The notes: generated from the sequence alone by a model not told the origin. DNA of 64,000 nt from Methyloversatilis sp. (GCF_030698125.1 NZ_JAUYNV010000033.1:62001-126000), one strand, 5' to 3'. Counted from the stretch's first letter, positions 33,990-44,084 are shown. Translations and numbers: made by a program.

Positions 33990-35630
33990 ATGGAACCGCT
34001 CTTTCACCTTCTTGGCGGTCTCGGCCTGTTCCTGCTCGGCATGGGGTTCATGACGGACGGACTCAAACTGGCTGCCGGCCCCGCGCTGGAGCGCATTCTG
34101 TCCGACTGGACGCGCACACGGCTGCGCGCACTGCTGTCCGGCGTGCTGGTGACCGGGCTGGTGCAATCGTCGAGTGCGGTGACGGTCGCCACCATCGGCT
34201 TCGTCAATGCGGGCCTGCTGACACTCGGTCAGTCCATGTGGGTCATTTTCGGCAGCAATGTGGGCACCACGATGACCGGCTGGCTGGTTGCGCTGGTCGG
34301 CTTCAAGATGCCGATCGAGCTGTTCGCGTTGCCGCTCATCGGTGTCGGCATGCTGCTGCGTCTCACCGGCGAAGGGTCGCGCCGCGGGGCGATCGGCATG
34401 ACGATCGCCGGCTTCGGTGCGTTGTTCCTCGGTATCGATGTGTTGCGGGAGGCATTCGGAGGTCTCGGGTCCGCTGTCAGTTTCGACGCCTGGGCAGCCG
34501 GAGGAGCCGGCGGTGTGCTGTCCGCCGTACTCGTCGGGATCGTATTGACCACGCTCATGCAGTCATCGAGTGCCGCGATGGCCGTCGTGCTGACGGCCGT
34601 GGCGGGTGGCGTGGTGCCCTTGTCGGTGGCCGCCGCCGGCGTGATCGGCGTCAACCTCGGTACCACCATCACGGCGATCATCGCCGCACTGGGCGCGACA
34701 CCGAATGCCCGTCGCACGGCTGCGGCACATGTGGCGTTCAATCTGATCACCGCGGTCGTTGCCCTGCTGTGTCTTCCGGTATTGCTTGCGCTGGTCGCGT
34801 GGATGACGGATGTGCTGGAACTCGAGCCGACGGCGACCACCGTTCTCGCGACGTTCCACACCACGTTCAATGTGCTCGGCGTGCTGCTGATGTGGCCCCT
34901 GTCCCTGCGGCTGGAGCGTGCCCTGTCGGCGCGTTTCGTTACACCCGACGAAGACGCCGGACGTCCGCAGCACCTCGACGCGAACGTACTTTCGGTACCG
35001 ACGCTGGCGCTGGATGCACTGGCGCTGGAGGCGCGCCGGGTCGGCGCGATGGCCAGAGGGATGGTGCTGTCGGCGATCGATGGCGCAACGCCCGCATCGC
35101 TCGCGCACCAGCGCGAGGCGTTCGACCGACTTACGCGGGCGGTCGCCGGATTCGTCGTCAGCATCCACCGCAGCACGATGAGTGCAGCCAGCGGCGAGCG
35201 CCTGCCGCGCGTCCTGCGCGAGTTGCGGTACTACGAAACGGTGGCCCGCATGGCATCCGTGATGGCGGAGCCGGTTCCTTCGGGACCGCTTCCGGACGAC
35301 GTGGTCCGCTGCGAGACGCACTTTCGTGCACAGGTACGCGACTGGCTCGCGTTGGTGCTGCCCGCGGGGGATGCGGCCAGTCTGCCAGCCGCCGCAGTGC
35401 TGCCCGATGCGCTGGTTGCCGGCTATGCCGCCCTGAAGGACGCGATTCTGCGTGCCGCCGCTGCCGACGCGCTGGACATCGTGCGCATGGATGCCCTGCT
35501 GGAGCGCGCACGCGCCATGCGGCTTGCAGCGGAACAGGCCGGAAAGGCGCTGCAGCTCCTGCACCGGATCGAAATGAATGACGAAGCGATGAGTCCGGAT
35601 GAAAGCCGGATGCATCTGATTGCCGAATGA
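33990..35630 (+). CDS. Na/Pi cotransporter family protein with PhoU-like domain
   Basis: A 546-residue inner-membrane protein. The transport part holds two inverted repeats, each with the QSSSA motif (GLVQSSSAVTVATIGFV near residue 52 and TLMQSSSAAMAVVLTAV near residue 189), the signature of NptA-type sodium/phosphate cotransporters, plus GSNVGTTMTGW and GVNLGTTITA. The C-terminal 200 residues are helical and PhoU-like, probably cytoplasmic and regulatory. Start ATG with a GGGAGG ribosome site, five bases after the P-type ATPase frame, so the two are probably co-transcribed. Confidence 0.92.
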   Translation: MEPLFHLLGGLGLFLLGMGFMTDGLKLAAGPALERILSDWTRTRLRALLSGVLVTGLVQSSSAVTVATIGFVNAGLLTLGQSMWVIFGSNVGTTMTGWLVALVGFKMPIELFALPLIGVGMLLRLTGEGSRRGAIGMTIAGFGALFLGIDVLREAFGGLGSAVSFDAWAAGGAGGVLSAVLVGIVLTTLMQSSSAAMAVVLTAVAGGVVPLSVAAAGVIGVNLGTTITAIIAALGATPNARRTAAAHVAFNLITAVVALLCLPVLLALVAWMTDVLELEPTATTVLATFHTTFNVLGVLLMWPLSLRLERALSARFVTPDEDAGRPQHLDANVLSVPTLALDALALEARRVGAMARGMVLSAIDGATPASLAHQREAFDRLTRAVAGFVVSIHRSTMSAASGERLPRVLRELRYYETVARMASVMAEPVPSGPLPDDVVRCETHFRAQVRDWLALVLPAGDAASLPAAAVLPDALVAGYAALKDAILRAAAADALDIVRMDALLERARAMRLAAEQAGKALQLLHRIEMNDEAMSPDESRMHLIAE

Positions 35631-35742
35631 GGCAGCATGCATCCGGCGTCGTGGCGCGTCGAAGACGGTTGTTTACGTCGGCGATCCCGTCTGCCGGATG
35701 CGGGATCGACAGTGAGGCAAGGATGCGGGAGATATATGTTTC

Positions 35743-37413
35743 ATGGTGACTGAAGGGATGCAACCCAGCGTGTTCGCCGAAATGGCACTGCTGCTCGGGC
35801 TGACCACGGCCGCTGGTGCGCTGGCCGTGCGTCTGCGCCAGCCGGTGCTGATCGCCTACATCGTGGTCGGCATACTGGCCGGGCCGGCGGCTTTCGGATT
35901 TGTCCAGGCGCATGACCAGATCGATCTGCTGGCGCAGATAGGCGTGGCGGTGCTGCTGTTCGTGGTCGGACTCAAGCTCGATCTGGCTCATGTCAGGCGC
36001 ATCGGTCCCGTTGCGCTGGCAACCGGTCTGGGTCAGCTGTGCTTCACGATATTCTTCGGTTTCATCCTGGTGCTGCTGCTCGGCAGGGGCGCGATGGAAG
36101 CGCTTTATGTCGCGGTTGCACTGACCTTCTCCAGCACCATCATCATCGTCAAGCTGCTGTCCGACAAACGGGAGCTCGATTCGCTGCACGGACGCATCGC
36201 GGTCGGCTTCCTGATCGTGCAGGACATCGCGGTCGTGCTGGCCATGATGGCCATGAGTGCGCTGCGCGGCGCCGGCGATGCGGGCGCCGCGGAAGTCGTG
36301 CTGTCGCTGCTCGCGCGGGTGTCGGGTGCCGCGCTGATGATCTTCGTGCTGATGCGCTACATCCTGCCGCCGCTGGTGCGCACCATGGCGCGCTCGCAGG
36401 AGCTGCTGCTGCTGTTTGCGATCGCCTGGGGAACCGGCCTTGCCGCACTGGGCGAGTGGGCCGGCTTCTCGAAAGAGGCCGGCGCCTTCGTGGCGGGTTT
36501 TTCGCTGGCGTCGACCCCTTACCGTGAAGCCATGAGCGCCCGCCTGACCGGCGTGCGTGACTTCCTTCTGCTGTTCTTCTTCATCGATCTCGGCGCCCGG
36601 CTCGATCTGTCGACGCTGGGCGATGAAGTCGTGCCGGCGATGGTGCTCAGCGCCTTCGTACTGATCGGCAACCCGCTGATCGTGATGGCCATCATGGGGT
36701 ACATGGGCTATCGCAAGCGCACCGGCTTTCTGGCCGGTCTGACCGTTGCGCAGATCAGCGAGTTTTCCATCGTGTTCGTCGCCATGGGCATCACGCTGGG
36801 TCACGTCGGCCGCGAGGCGCTGGGGCTGACGACGCTGGTCGGGCTGGTCACCATCGCACTGTCTACCTACATGATCATTCACGCACAGCCGCTGTTCGAG
36901 AGGCTGTCACCCTGGCTGTCGATATTCGAGCGCAAGCATCCGTATCGCGAGGTGACGGTCGAAAGCGGGGTCGAGCGCTCCGGTACGACCGACGTGATGG
37001 TGTTCGGGCTCGGCCGCTACGGCAAACGCCTTGCGCTGCAACTTGCCGACGCCGGCTTGACCGTGCGCGGCATCGACTTCGATCCGGAGGTGGTGCTTGA
37101 GTTGCGCGGGCGCGGAGTACAGGTGGATTTCGGCGATGCGCAGGACCCGCATTTCCTCGACAGCCTGCCGCTCGACACAATCCAGTGGGCGATCAGTACG
37201 CTGCCTGATTTCGAATCCAACCGCGAGTGGCTGGCGGCGCTGAGGGCGCGCCACTTTGCCGGCGAGGTGGCGATCGTGGCCCGTGACGATGTGCAGGGTG
37301 AGCAGCTCAAGCGCGCGGGTGCCCCGATCGTGCTGTATCCGTTCCGCAATGCGGTGGATTATGTTGCGGAACACCTGTCCGATTTGATACGCAAGAAGGG
37401 AGGAGCGACATGA
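35743..37413 (+). CDS. CPA2-family monovalent cation:proton antiporter with TrkA-N domain
   Basis: A 556-residue protein. About 12 transmembrane helices of the Kef/CPA2 type (PVLIAYIVVGILAGP, LLFVVGLKLDL, SSTIIIVKLLSDK, AWGTGLAALGEWAGFSKEAGAFVAGFSLA) are followed from about residue 415 by a Rossmann NAD(H)-binding RCK domain (MVFGLGRYGKRLALQLADAG). It probably exchanges K+ or Na+ for H+, gated by nucleotide or redox ligands. Start: ATG at 35743 or an internal ATG at 35758 (MQPSVFAEM), the latter closer to the first helix. The stop overlaps the following universal stress protein start (ATGA), coupling the two. Confidence 0.92.
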   Translation: MVTEGMQPSVFAEMALLLGLTTAAGALAVRLRQPVLIAYIVVGILAGPAAFGFVQAHDQIDLLAQIGVAVLLFVVGLKLDLAHVRRIGPVALATGLGQLCFTIFFGFILVLLLGRGAMEALYVAVALTFSSTIIIVKLLSDKRELDSLHGRIAVGFLIVQDIAVVLAMMAMSALRGAGDAGAAEVVLSLLARVSGAALMIFVLMRYILPPLVRTMARSQELLLLFAIAWGTGLAALGEWAGFSKEAGAFVAGFSLASTPYREAMSARLTGVRDFLLLFFFIDLGARLDLSTLGDEVVPAMVLSAFVLIGNPLIVMAIMGYMGYRKRTGFLAGLTVAQISEFSIVFVAMGITLGHVGREALGLTTLVGLVTIALSTYMIIHAQPLFERLSPWLSIFERKHPYREVTVESGVERSGTTDVMVFGLGRYGKRLALQLADAGLTVRGIDFDPEVVLELRGRGVQVDFGDAQDPHFLDSLPLDTIQWAISTLPDFESNREWLAALRARHFAGEVAIVARDDVQGEQLKRAGAPIVLYPFRNAVDYVAEHLSDLIRKKGGAT

Positions 37414-38306
37414 AGCCAATCCGTAACATTCTCGCGGCAACTGATCTTTCGGCGCCGGCCCGCGAGGCGCTTGCCCGTGCATTCCAGCTCGCTGCGGAGA
37501 CGGGTGCCCGGCTGACGCTGATGCATGCAGTCAGCAGCGGGGTGATGGCGATGCTGCATGAATTGCTCGGCACCGGCGCACCGACGGTCGAGCAGCGCAT
37601 CGTCGATGATGCCTGCAACACGCTGCGTGACCTCGCCGACGAACTGGGGCGGGCGCATGGGGTATCCGCCGCAGTGCGGGTGTCGACCGGCGCCGTCGTG
37701 CAGGAAATCGTCGGCCAGCTCGATGAACTCGCTGCCGATCTGCTGGTGGTCGGGGCGCGCGGTGAGGATTTCATGCGTCACCTGATGCTGGGTTCGACCG
37801 CAGAGCGCATGCTCGGGGTGATGACGAAGCCGGTGCTGGTGGTACGCCAGCCACCTCATGCACCGTACCGGCGCGTGCTCGTGCCGGTTGATTTCTCGAT
37901 GGCGTCCGGACCGTCGCTGCAGGCTGTACGCGTGCTCGCGCCGCGCGCCGAAATCATTCTGCTGCACGCCTTCGAACTGCCGTTCGAAGGCAAGCTGCGT
38001 TATGCAGGCATCGACGACGCGGCAATACATGCGCTGCGGATCGCCGAGCGCAGCTCGGCTTTCCAGCACATGGAAGCGCTGCAGGCAAGCGCCGGCATTG
38101 CCGACCAGTCGCGCATCATCGTTCGCCACGGAGATGCGTGTTCACTCATTCGCGAAGTACAGCAGCAGGAACACTGTGATCTGATTGCGCTCGGCAAGCA
38201 GGGTCGCAACCGTATCAAGGAAATGCTGCTGGGCAGCGTGACCCGCCATGTCCTTTCGGAATCCGACTGCGATGTGCTGGTCGTCGGCGATTCGAGCGCG
38301 GGGTGA
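37410..38306 (+). CDS. Tandem universal stress protein
   Basis: 298 residues made of two UspA domains. Domain 1 begins IRNILAATDLSAPAREAL and ends with the ATP-binding motif VVGARGEDFMRHLMLGSTAERML. Domain 2 begins YRRVLVPVDFSMASGPSL and ends IALGKQGRNRIKEMLLGSVTRHVL. Both keep G-x2-G-x9-G-(S/T), so ATP binding is expected. Translational overlap with the antiporter gene suggests that it modulates that transporter or responds to the same stress (inference). The convergent histidine kinase gene follows after 119 bases. Confidence 0.92.
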   Translation: MKPIRNILAATDLSAPAREALARAFQLAAETGARLTLMHAVSSGVMAMLHELLGTGAPTVEQRIVDDACNTLRDLADELGRAHGVSAAVRVSTGAVVQEIVGQLDELAADLLVVGARGEDFMRHLMLGSTAERMLGVMTKPVLVVRQPPHAPYRRVLVPVDFSMASGPSLQAVRVLAPRAEIILLHAFELPFEGKLRYAGIDDAAIHALRIAERSSAFQHMEALQASAGIADQSRIIVRHGDACSLIREVQQQEHCDLIALGKQGRNRIKEMLLGSVTRHVLSESDCDVLVVGDSSAG

Positions 38307-38425
38307 CGTTGACCCGATGCGGGTAGATATCGCGGCCCGTCGTCCCGGGCCTGCTGCGGCAAGCATGTCGTCGTCGCTACGGTGAGCCGGATTCAGGCTG
38401 CGCAGCGTGAGCGGCGCAGCACCCA

Positions 38426-40291
38426 TCAGCACGGATGGTTGCCGCAGGGCAGGGCGAACGAAAACACGGCACCCTGGCCGGGTGTCGATGTCGCCGTTAC
38501 CCGACCGCCGTGTCGCTCGACGATGCGGCGTACGATGGACAGGCCGATGCCGCAGCCCGGATGGTCCTTCCGGCCATGCAGCCGGGTGAACGGCTCGAAC
38601 AGCCGGTGCGCCTGCTCGGGCGGAAAGCCTTCTCCGTTGTCTTCGGTTTCGAACACCCATTCATCGCCCTCCCGCACACAGCGCACATGGACCGAAGGCG
38701 CGGCGCGACTGCTGCTGAACTTCACCGCATTGCCGAGCAGGTTGAGCCACACCTGCCTCAGTAGCGCGCCATCGCCGTCCACCACGGGCAATGCTGCGAC
38801 ATGAAAGCATTCGGGGCGGGCCGGCCCTGCATCGCACAGCTGGGTCACGCATTCCTGCACCAGCGCCATCATGTTCACCGGCTGGAAGTCCACGGGCTGG
38901 ATGCGCGCAAACGACAGATTCAGCAGTTCGTCTATCAGGTCCGACATCGTGTTGGCGCCGTCGCAGATCTGTCTGAGCAGGCGCTGGCCGTGCTCGTCGA
39001 GTAGCGCCGCATGGTCTTCGCGCAGGATGTTGGCGTAGCCATTGATGGCGCGCAGCGGCGCGCGCAGATCGTGCGAGACCGAATAACTGAAGCTTTCCAG
39101 TTCGCGGTTGCGCGCTTCGAGGTCGGCGGTCCGCTCCGCGACGCGCGTTTCGAGCTGCTGATTGAGTGCCAGCAAGGCGCGTTCGTCCTCGGTCAGCTGC
39201 TTCACCAGACGGCCGATCGATTGCGACAGCTGCGCAATTTCGTCGCGTCCGTCGAGTCGTGGCAGTACCACGTCACGCTCACCTTCGGCGAGCCGGTCGG
39301 CCGCCAGCGCAATGTTGCGCATCGGCCTCGCCAGCCGGTCCGCCACGGCCCAGCCCAGCGTCATGCAGAGCAGGCCGGCAACCAGCCCGATCAGCCACAG
39401 GGTGTAACGCATCGAGGTCGCGTAGGCATTCGCGACGTCGAGCGGCTGGCGAACGACCACCATCCAGCCCGGGTTGCTGACATCGCCGATGCCCTCGCTG
39501 CGTGCATGGGCGGTCACATAGTCCTTGTCGTCATCCCATCGAATGACGCGGTAGCCCGGTTGATCGGTCGCGTCATTCAGCACCTGCGGCATCAGGAGTG
39601 ATACCAGATTCGCGGGTGCCAGCAATGCGCGCCGGTCGGCACCCACCACGAATACCTCGGCCTCCCGCAGCTGTTGCAGCGGTTTGAGCAGTGTGCGCTC
39701 GATCTCGCGCGCCCAGTGCCAGCTCAGATATGCGCCCAGTACACCGCTGAACCTTCCGTCAGGATCGAACAGCGGCGCGGTGACGTCGACAAAGCGCCAG
39801 GTGCTGCCATCTTCGTTCACGGGCAACAGCGGGGCCAGCAGCGCGGCGTCGCGCACATTGCCGACGAAAGGCTGCCCCCCGAGCGACTGCCGGAACCACG
39901 GCCGTTCCGACACGTCGGCGCCTTCCAGCAGGCCGCCGGTCGCTGCGCGAACGATGCCATTCGGGTCGGCCACACCTATCCAGGTGTAGTGACGGTTGCG
40001 CGCCTGCATGCTTTCCAGCTCAGCACGCTGCTGCATGGCCGGAGCCTGATCGCCGATCAGGCCCTCCCGGGTCGCGAGCGTGCGGATTTCGTTGCTGCGC
40101 TCGAAGAGGTCGCGGTCCATCGTGACGGCCATGCGGTCGGCCAGTTCGGTAAGCGCCCGACCTGCTTCGCGTTCGAGCGCATTCGACGCCAGCCAGCCGG
40201 CAAGCAGGCCCAGCAGGATGGATACGACCAATGCAAGTCCGCCGAAGGCGATCCCCATGCGTGCCCGCAACGAGCGGCGCGGATCAATCAC
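38426..40291 (-). CDS. Membrane sensor histidine kinase (Cache-HAMP-HisKA-HATPase)
   Basis: A 621-residue protein. Transmembrane helix 1 (GIAFGGLALVVSILLGLLAGWLA) and helix 2 (TLWLIGLVAGLLCMTLGWAVA) bracket a periplasmic Cache-type sensor of about 270 residues. Then come HAMP (DRLARPMRNIALAADRLAEGE), a coiled coil, HisKA with the phosphoacceptor in SYSVSHDLRAPLRAINGY, and the ATPase domain (N box NLLGNAVKFSS, DNGEGFP, GCGIGLSIVRR). The kinase part is of the phytochrome-like type. No response regulator lies beside it. Start: the frame opens at a TTG at 40510, but a GTG at 40291 with a GAGG ribosome site sits just before the first helix and is preferred. Confidence 0.9.
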   Translation of the reverse strand: MIDPRRSLRARMGIAFGGLALVVSILLGLLAGWLASNALEREAGRALTELADRMAVTMDRDLFERSNEIRTLATREGLIGDQAPAMQQRAELESMQARNRHYTWIGVADPNGIVRAATGGLLEGADVSERPWFRQSLGGQPFVGNVRDAALLAPLLPVNEDGSTWRFVDVTAPLFDPDGRFSGVLGAYLSWHWAREIERTLLKPLQQLREAEVFVVGADRRALLAPANLVSLLMPQVLNDATDQPGYRVIRWDDDKDYVTAHARSEGIGDVSNPGWMVVVRQPLDVANAYATSMRYTLWLIGLVAGLLCMTLGWAVADRLARPMRNIALAADRLAEGERDVVLPRLDGRDEIAQLSQSIGRLVKQLTEDERALLALNQQLETRVAERTADLEARNRELESFSYSVSHDLRAPLRAINGYANILREDHAALLDEHGQRLLRQICDGANTMSDLIDELLNLSFARIQPVDFQPVNMMALVQECVTQLCDAGPARPECFHVAALPVVDGDGALLRQVWLNLLGNAVKFSSSRAAPSVHVRCVREGDEWVFETEDNGEGFPPEQAHRLFEPFTRLHGRKDHPGCGIGLSIVRRIVERHGGRVTATSTPGQGAVFSFALPCGNHPC

Positions 40292-40695
40292 CTGAAAACC
40301 TCGGTCGATCGGCGCCGCGGGCAGGGTTGGCGGGGGGTACGGCAAGGCGAGAGGACGGGGCAGGATGGTTCCCTGCAAGGACGCGCGACGCAGCCTGGCG
40401 CCCAGCAGGCCGCGTACGCGGCGTCGAAGCGGCTTCACCCGAAGGTTCAGGCGCCGGGAAACGAAGACCGTATCGACGGCGAGGACTTTCAATACAGGGC
40501 AGGCGATCAACTGAGATTTTCAGGACAAGTGATGGCATCGGTCGTCAGTCCGAAAGAAGCGGGGTGCGGAACCGATGACTGCATCGCAGCCTGATGCACT
40601 GCAATCGTAAAGGCCCCCGCGAAAACCGCATTCCCGGACTATAGGACATCCACATGAACACGCGAATGTCGTATGTCAAACAAGGTTTCGGGTGA
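40292..40695. other. Non-coding gap between histidine kinase and polysaccharide operon
   Basis: 404 bases. It must hold the kinase promoter and the 3' end of the polysaccharide operon transcript. The minus-strand frame continues upstream of the kinase GTG to a TTG at 40510, but that Arg/Pro-rich stretch looks non-coding. I found no clear terminator hairpin with a T-run, repeat or other gene. Confidence 0.5.
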
Positions 40696-42774
40696 TCAGA
40701 ACCAGGCGTTGAGCGTGACGCTGCCGAAACGGCGCCAGTAGCCACTGCCGCCGCCCGGCGAGCCCGCTTCGCTGTCGGACATGCCGGCGGCCGCACGCAG
40801 CTGCCAGCCGGGCCCGAGGTCGTAGGCGACCCAGCCTTCGAGCAGATAGTTGCGACCGGATGCGCCGTTGCCGTCGCCATCGGTTTCGTCGTAGCGGCCG
40901 AACGCGGCCTTGGCGTAGTAGCTCCACGGGCGGACGTCGTCGTAGATCGACATGAAGGCCCGGTATTCGAGATAGCGGTCCGGGTTGTAGTAGCCGCGAT
41001 TGGCGCGGCTGACGTCCCATGGCCGGCTGTTTTCGAACCGGTTGCCTTCGAAGCCCAGCCGGATCTGCGGACGCGTCCACAGCGCGTAGTCGCCGCGCCA
41101 CGCAATGCGGGTGCGCTGGTTGTTGTCGTCGAATTCGAGCCGCGCGAAGCTCCCGGCGAAGCTCCAGCGCGGTGTCGGCGTGTAGGTCGCACCGACTGAA
41201 ATATCGCGGAAACTCACTTCGTTGCGCAGTGCGCTGATGGTGTCGATGATGCCGCTTCCGGTTTCTGCGTCAATGCGCCACAGATCCGCGGGAACGTAGC
41301 GCAGGCGCGCTCGCCATACGGTGCTCTGCCAGCCGTCGTAATCCCGTCGGCCGAGCGTGAAACCGGGCCACAGTGTGCCGCGCCCGCCGCGCACCTCACC
41401 CAGGCGCAGGCCGTAGGTCGCGCTGATTTCGCTGCCGCTGACCGTGCGACGCGGCGAGCGCGTGCCGGTTTCGTAGCCGCTGATCTGCGGCAGGCGCACG
41501 CCGAGCTCGAACAGTTCGGTCGGCGAACGTCGCCAGCCGGCCAGCGCGAACGGCGTGACGATGCGCAACCGGTCGGCGTCGTCCGACCAGTCGATGCCGG
41601 CCGAAGCGTAGTGCTGCGTATCGCGCCGGATGCGGAAATCGCGCAGCCACAGCGCACCCTCGTCGGTGACATCGGTCAGCAGCGGCATGGCTTCGTCGGC
41701 GTAGCCGGCCCAGTACAGGGCGCGCGCTTTCGCCACGTTCAGGCCGGGATCTGCAGACGTATCCATCCGGTCGAATTCGCCGACCGCTGCGCGATGCCGA
41801 CCGGAGAAGTTTTCGGACTGCGCCAGACCGAGCCGCGCATCGGCATCGTCCGGATCGGCCTGCAGCAGGGCGGCATAGATTTCCCGCGCACCCGCCGGGT
41901 CGTCCGACCAAAGCAGCGCGCGCGCAAGACCGCGCTGTGCACCGCGGTCGTCCGGCTGGTCGGCGAGCAGCTTGCGCCACGCTTCGGCAGCGCAGGGGTG
42001 GCGGTCCAGCGCGGCGCAGGCCTGCGCAAGACCGCGCCAGGTTTCGGGCAGACCTATCCCTTCGGCATGCGCTTCCGAGAACAGCGTACGGGCCCCTGCG
42101 GCATCGCCAGACCACAAGGTCTGCCAGGCCAGCGGCAGCAACCAGTCGGTGCGCCGCTCCGGCGCCAGTTGAAGCGCTTGCCGCCAGGCGAGCGCCGACT
42201 CTGCGTTGCGGTCGGCATAACCCAGCACGCGCGCTATCTCCGCCGTGCGCGTCGCATCCGCACGGTCGACCTGTGCCAGTTGTGCATAGATGTCCAGCGC
42301 ACCGGCGTAGTCCTGCGCTGCGGTGCGCGAACGTGCCAGACCGAGCAGGGATTCGATCAGGCCGCGCCTACTGTCGTTGACCGATGTCGCATCGGACCAG
42401 CCATTCATCCGCTGCTGGAACAGCGCCGCGGCGCGTTCGAATCGACCCGCCCAGAGCGACTGCCAGGCGAGTGAAGGGAGGATGTCTGCCTGCCGGGGCG
42501 GCGCACTGTGCAGGGCGCGCTCGTACAGGTCGGCGGCTGCTGCGTTGCGGTCGGCAAACCCTTCGACCCGCGCCGCTTCGATCAGCAGGTCGGTGTCGTC
42601 CGGAAACTGGCTCACCAGCCCGCGGTAGAGGTCGATCGCGGGCGCATAGTCGCGTGCCTCGACCAGTCGTCGCGCTTCCTCGCGCTGCGGGTGGACCGCG
42701 AACGCAGGCTGCGCTGCGGCCAGCGAAAGCGTCAGGGTCACGGCGAGTGCAAGGGCAGGCAGTGCGCGCGTCAT
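40696..42774 (-). CDS. TPR plus outer-membrane beta-barrel protein (PgaA-like exporter)
   Basis: A 692-residue protein with a signal peptide (MTRALPALALAVTLTLSLAAAQPAFA). The N-terminal 350 residues are tetratricopeptide-like helical repeats (AIDLYRGLVSQFPDDTDLLIEAARV, ADLYERALHSAPP, AREIYAALLQADPDDADARLGLAQ). The C-terminal half is beta-barrel-like with alternating aromatic residues and a terminal Phe (NAWF), the outer-membrane insertion signal. This architecture is that of PgaA, the poly-N-acetylglucosamine export porin. It is the third gene after pgaC- and pgaD-like genes. The start at 42774 fits the signal peptide; no PgaB deacetylase gene is present. Confidence 0.85.
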   Translation of the reverse strand: MTRALPALALAVTLTLSLAAAQPAFAVHPQREEARRLVEARDYAPAIDLYRGLVSQFPDDTDLLIEAARVEGFADRNAAAADLYERALHSAPPRQADILPSLAWQSLWAGRFERAAALFQQRMNGWSDATSVNDSRRGLIESLLGLARSRTAAQDYAGALDIYAQLAQVDRADATRTAEIARVLGYADRNAESALAWRQALQLAPERRTDWLLPLAWQTLWSGDAAGARTLFSEAHAEGIGLPETWRGLAQACAALDRHPCAAEAWRKLLADQPDDRGAQRGLARALLWSDDPAGAREIYAALLQADPDDADARLGLAQSENFSGRHRAAVGEFDRMDTSADPGLNVAKARALYWAGYADEAMPLLTDVTDEGALWLRDFRIRRDTQHYASAGIDWSDDADRLRIVTPFALAGWRRSPTELFELGVRLPQISGYETGTRSPRRTVSGSEISATYGLRLGEVRGGRGTLWPGFTLGRRDYDGWQSTVWRARLRYVPADLWRIDAETGSGIIDTISALRNEVSFRDISVGATYTPTPRWSFAGSFARLEFDDNNQRTRIAWRGDYALWTRPQIRLGFEGNRFENSRPWDVSRANRGYYNPDRYLEYRAFMSIYDDVRPWSYYAKAAFGRYDETDGDGNGASGRNYLLEGWVAYDLGPGWQLRAAAGMSDSEAGSPGGGSGYWRRFGSVTLNAWF

Positions 42775-42812
42775 AAAACAGGTTGCTGCGGGCGATTCGT
42801 ATAACAAAAGTA

Positions 42813-44084
42813 TCAGGCCTCGCGCCCGGTGCGCGGCGTGTTCCACGTGATGGACTGTCGCGCAGGCGCAACAAACAGGTGGTGCAGCGACATGCAGGTG
42901 GTGATCGCAAGGAAGGCCCAGTAAACAAGCGGATAGAAAACGGCGTAGGGAAAGTAGCGCCAGATTCCACGGTCATACCGGTGGTCGATCAGCGTACCCA
43001 GAGCGAGCTGTATCAGACACAGCGTGGCGATTGCCATGCCCCACAGATTGGGTAGCGGCGATGCGCCGACCGGTGGGAAACCGATCGCCCAGGAAGCGAT
43101 CCACAACGCGGTCATCGCGACGAACACGATGGCCCAGCTGATCGACAGCACCGATTCGATGAACATCGGCCACATGCGGCGGTAACGCCAGTGCAGGATG
43201 ACGTCGCGATGGCGGCGCAGCACCTGCATCAGGCCGCGCGCCCAGCGCAGCCGCTGCCGGAACAGTGCCCGGAAGTGCGTCGGCACCGTCATCCACACGA
43301 TGGCGTGCGGCTCGTAGCGGATGTCGTGAAAGTGGCGCTGCAGCTTCCAGGTGAGTTCGATGTCTTCGGTCGGCATGTCGGGCGAAAAGCCGCCGACCGA
43401 CTGCACGGCGCTCTTGCGGAAGGCGGCCACCACGCCCGACACGGTGACGATGCGGCCCCAGATGCGCTGCGAACGTCGCAGCAGGCTGACGATGGACGTG
43501 AATTCGATCGCCTGAAGCCGGCTCAGGAAGTTGTCGACGTTGCGCACCCGCGGGTTGCCGGTGACCGCCGCGACGCGGGCACTCAGGAAGTGCGGTACCA
43601 GATGCCACAGGATGTCGGGCTCGGGTTCCGCATCGGCGTCCATGATGAGCACGATGTCGCCGCGCAGCATCGGCAGCGCGTCGTTCAGCGCCATCGCCTT
43701 GCCTTCGTTGATGCGCTTGTCGATCAGGCGCACCCGGCCGGTCTGCACGAACGGCAGCACCTGGCGTACCGTGCCGTCGCGGGAACCGTCATTGACCACC
43801 ACGATTTCGTAGTCCGGGTAGTCGACCGCGCACACCGCGACCAGGGAGCGCGCGATCACAGCGTCTTCGTTGTGCGCCGGAATCAGTATGCTGACCGGCG
43901 GAGCGAAGCTGCGGTCGGGCGGTGTTGCGTCCGGTTCGTCACGTTCCCAGCGAAACACGAAGAACAGCGACGTGGTGATCCACACCAGGCTGGAAATGAT
44001 GGGGTAGGCAGCAAAGAAGAACAGCGCCACCGAGTAGGTTCCGGTGTACTGAAAGCTGATCAGCAGGCCTTCAAGTGGGTGCAT
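42813..44084 (-). CDS. pgaC: Membrane glycosyltransferase family 2 (PgaC/IcaA-like)
   Basis: A 423-residue processive beta-glycosyltransferase in the inner membrane. It has an N-terminal transmembrane pair, then a GT-A domain: SILIPAHNED, VVVNDGSRDGT, the metal/UDP motif MDADAEPEPD, PTEDIELTWKLQ (TED catalytic base) and QRLRWARG (the Q-x2-RW motif of processive synthases). Three or four C-terminal helices follow. It is closest in architecture to PgaC, which polymerises UDP-GlcNAc to poly-beta-1,6-GlcNAc with PgaD; another beta-glycan product cannot be excluded. The gap to pgaD is 9 bases and to the exporter gene 38. Confidence 0.9.
   Translation of the reverse strand: MHPLEGLLISFQYTGTYSVALFFFAAYPIISSLVWITTSLFFVFRWERDEPDATPPDRSFAPPVSILIPAHNEDAVIARSLVAVCAVDYPDYEIVVVNDGSRDGTVRQVLPFVQTGRVRLIDKRINEGKAMALNDALPMLRGDIVLIMDADAEPEPDILWHLVPHFLSARVAAVTGNPRVRNVDNFLSRLQAIEFTSIVSLLRRSQRIWGRIVTVSGVVAAFRKSAVQSVGGFSPDMPTEDIELTWKLQRHFHDIRYEPHAIVWMTVPTHFRALFRQRLRWARGLMQVLRRHRDVILHWRYRRMWPMFIESVLSISWAIVFVAMTALWIASWAIGFPPVGASPLPNLWGMAIATLCLIQLALGTLIDHRYDRGIWRYFPYAVFYPLVYWAFLAITTCMSLHHLFVAPARQSITWNTPRTGREA

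Noticed and set aside
40292-40510. N-terminal extension of the histidine kinase from a TTG start
   Set aside because: Arg/Pro/Leu-rich, unlike a membrane sensor N-terminus; the GTG at 40291 has a proper ribosome site directly before the first transmembrane helix.
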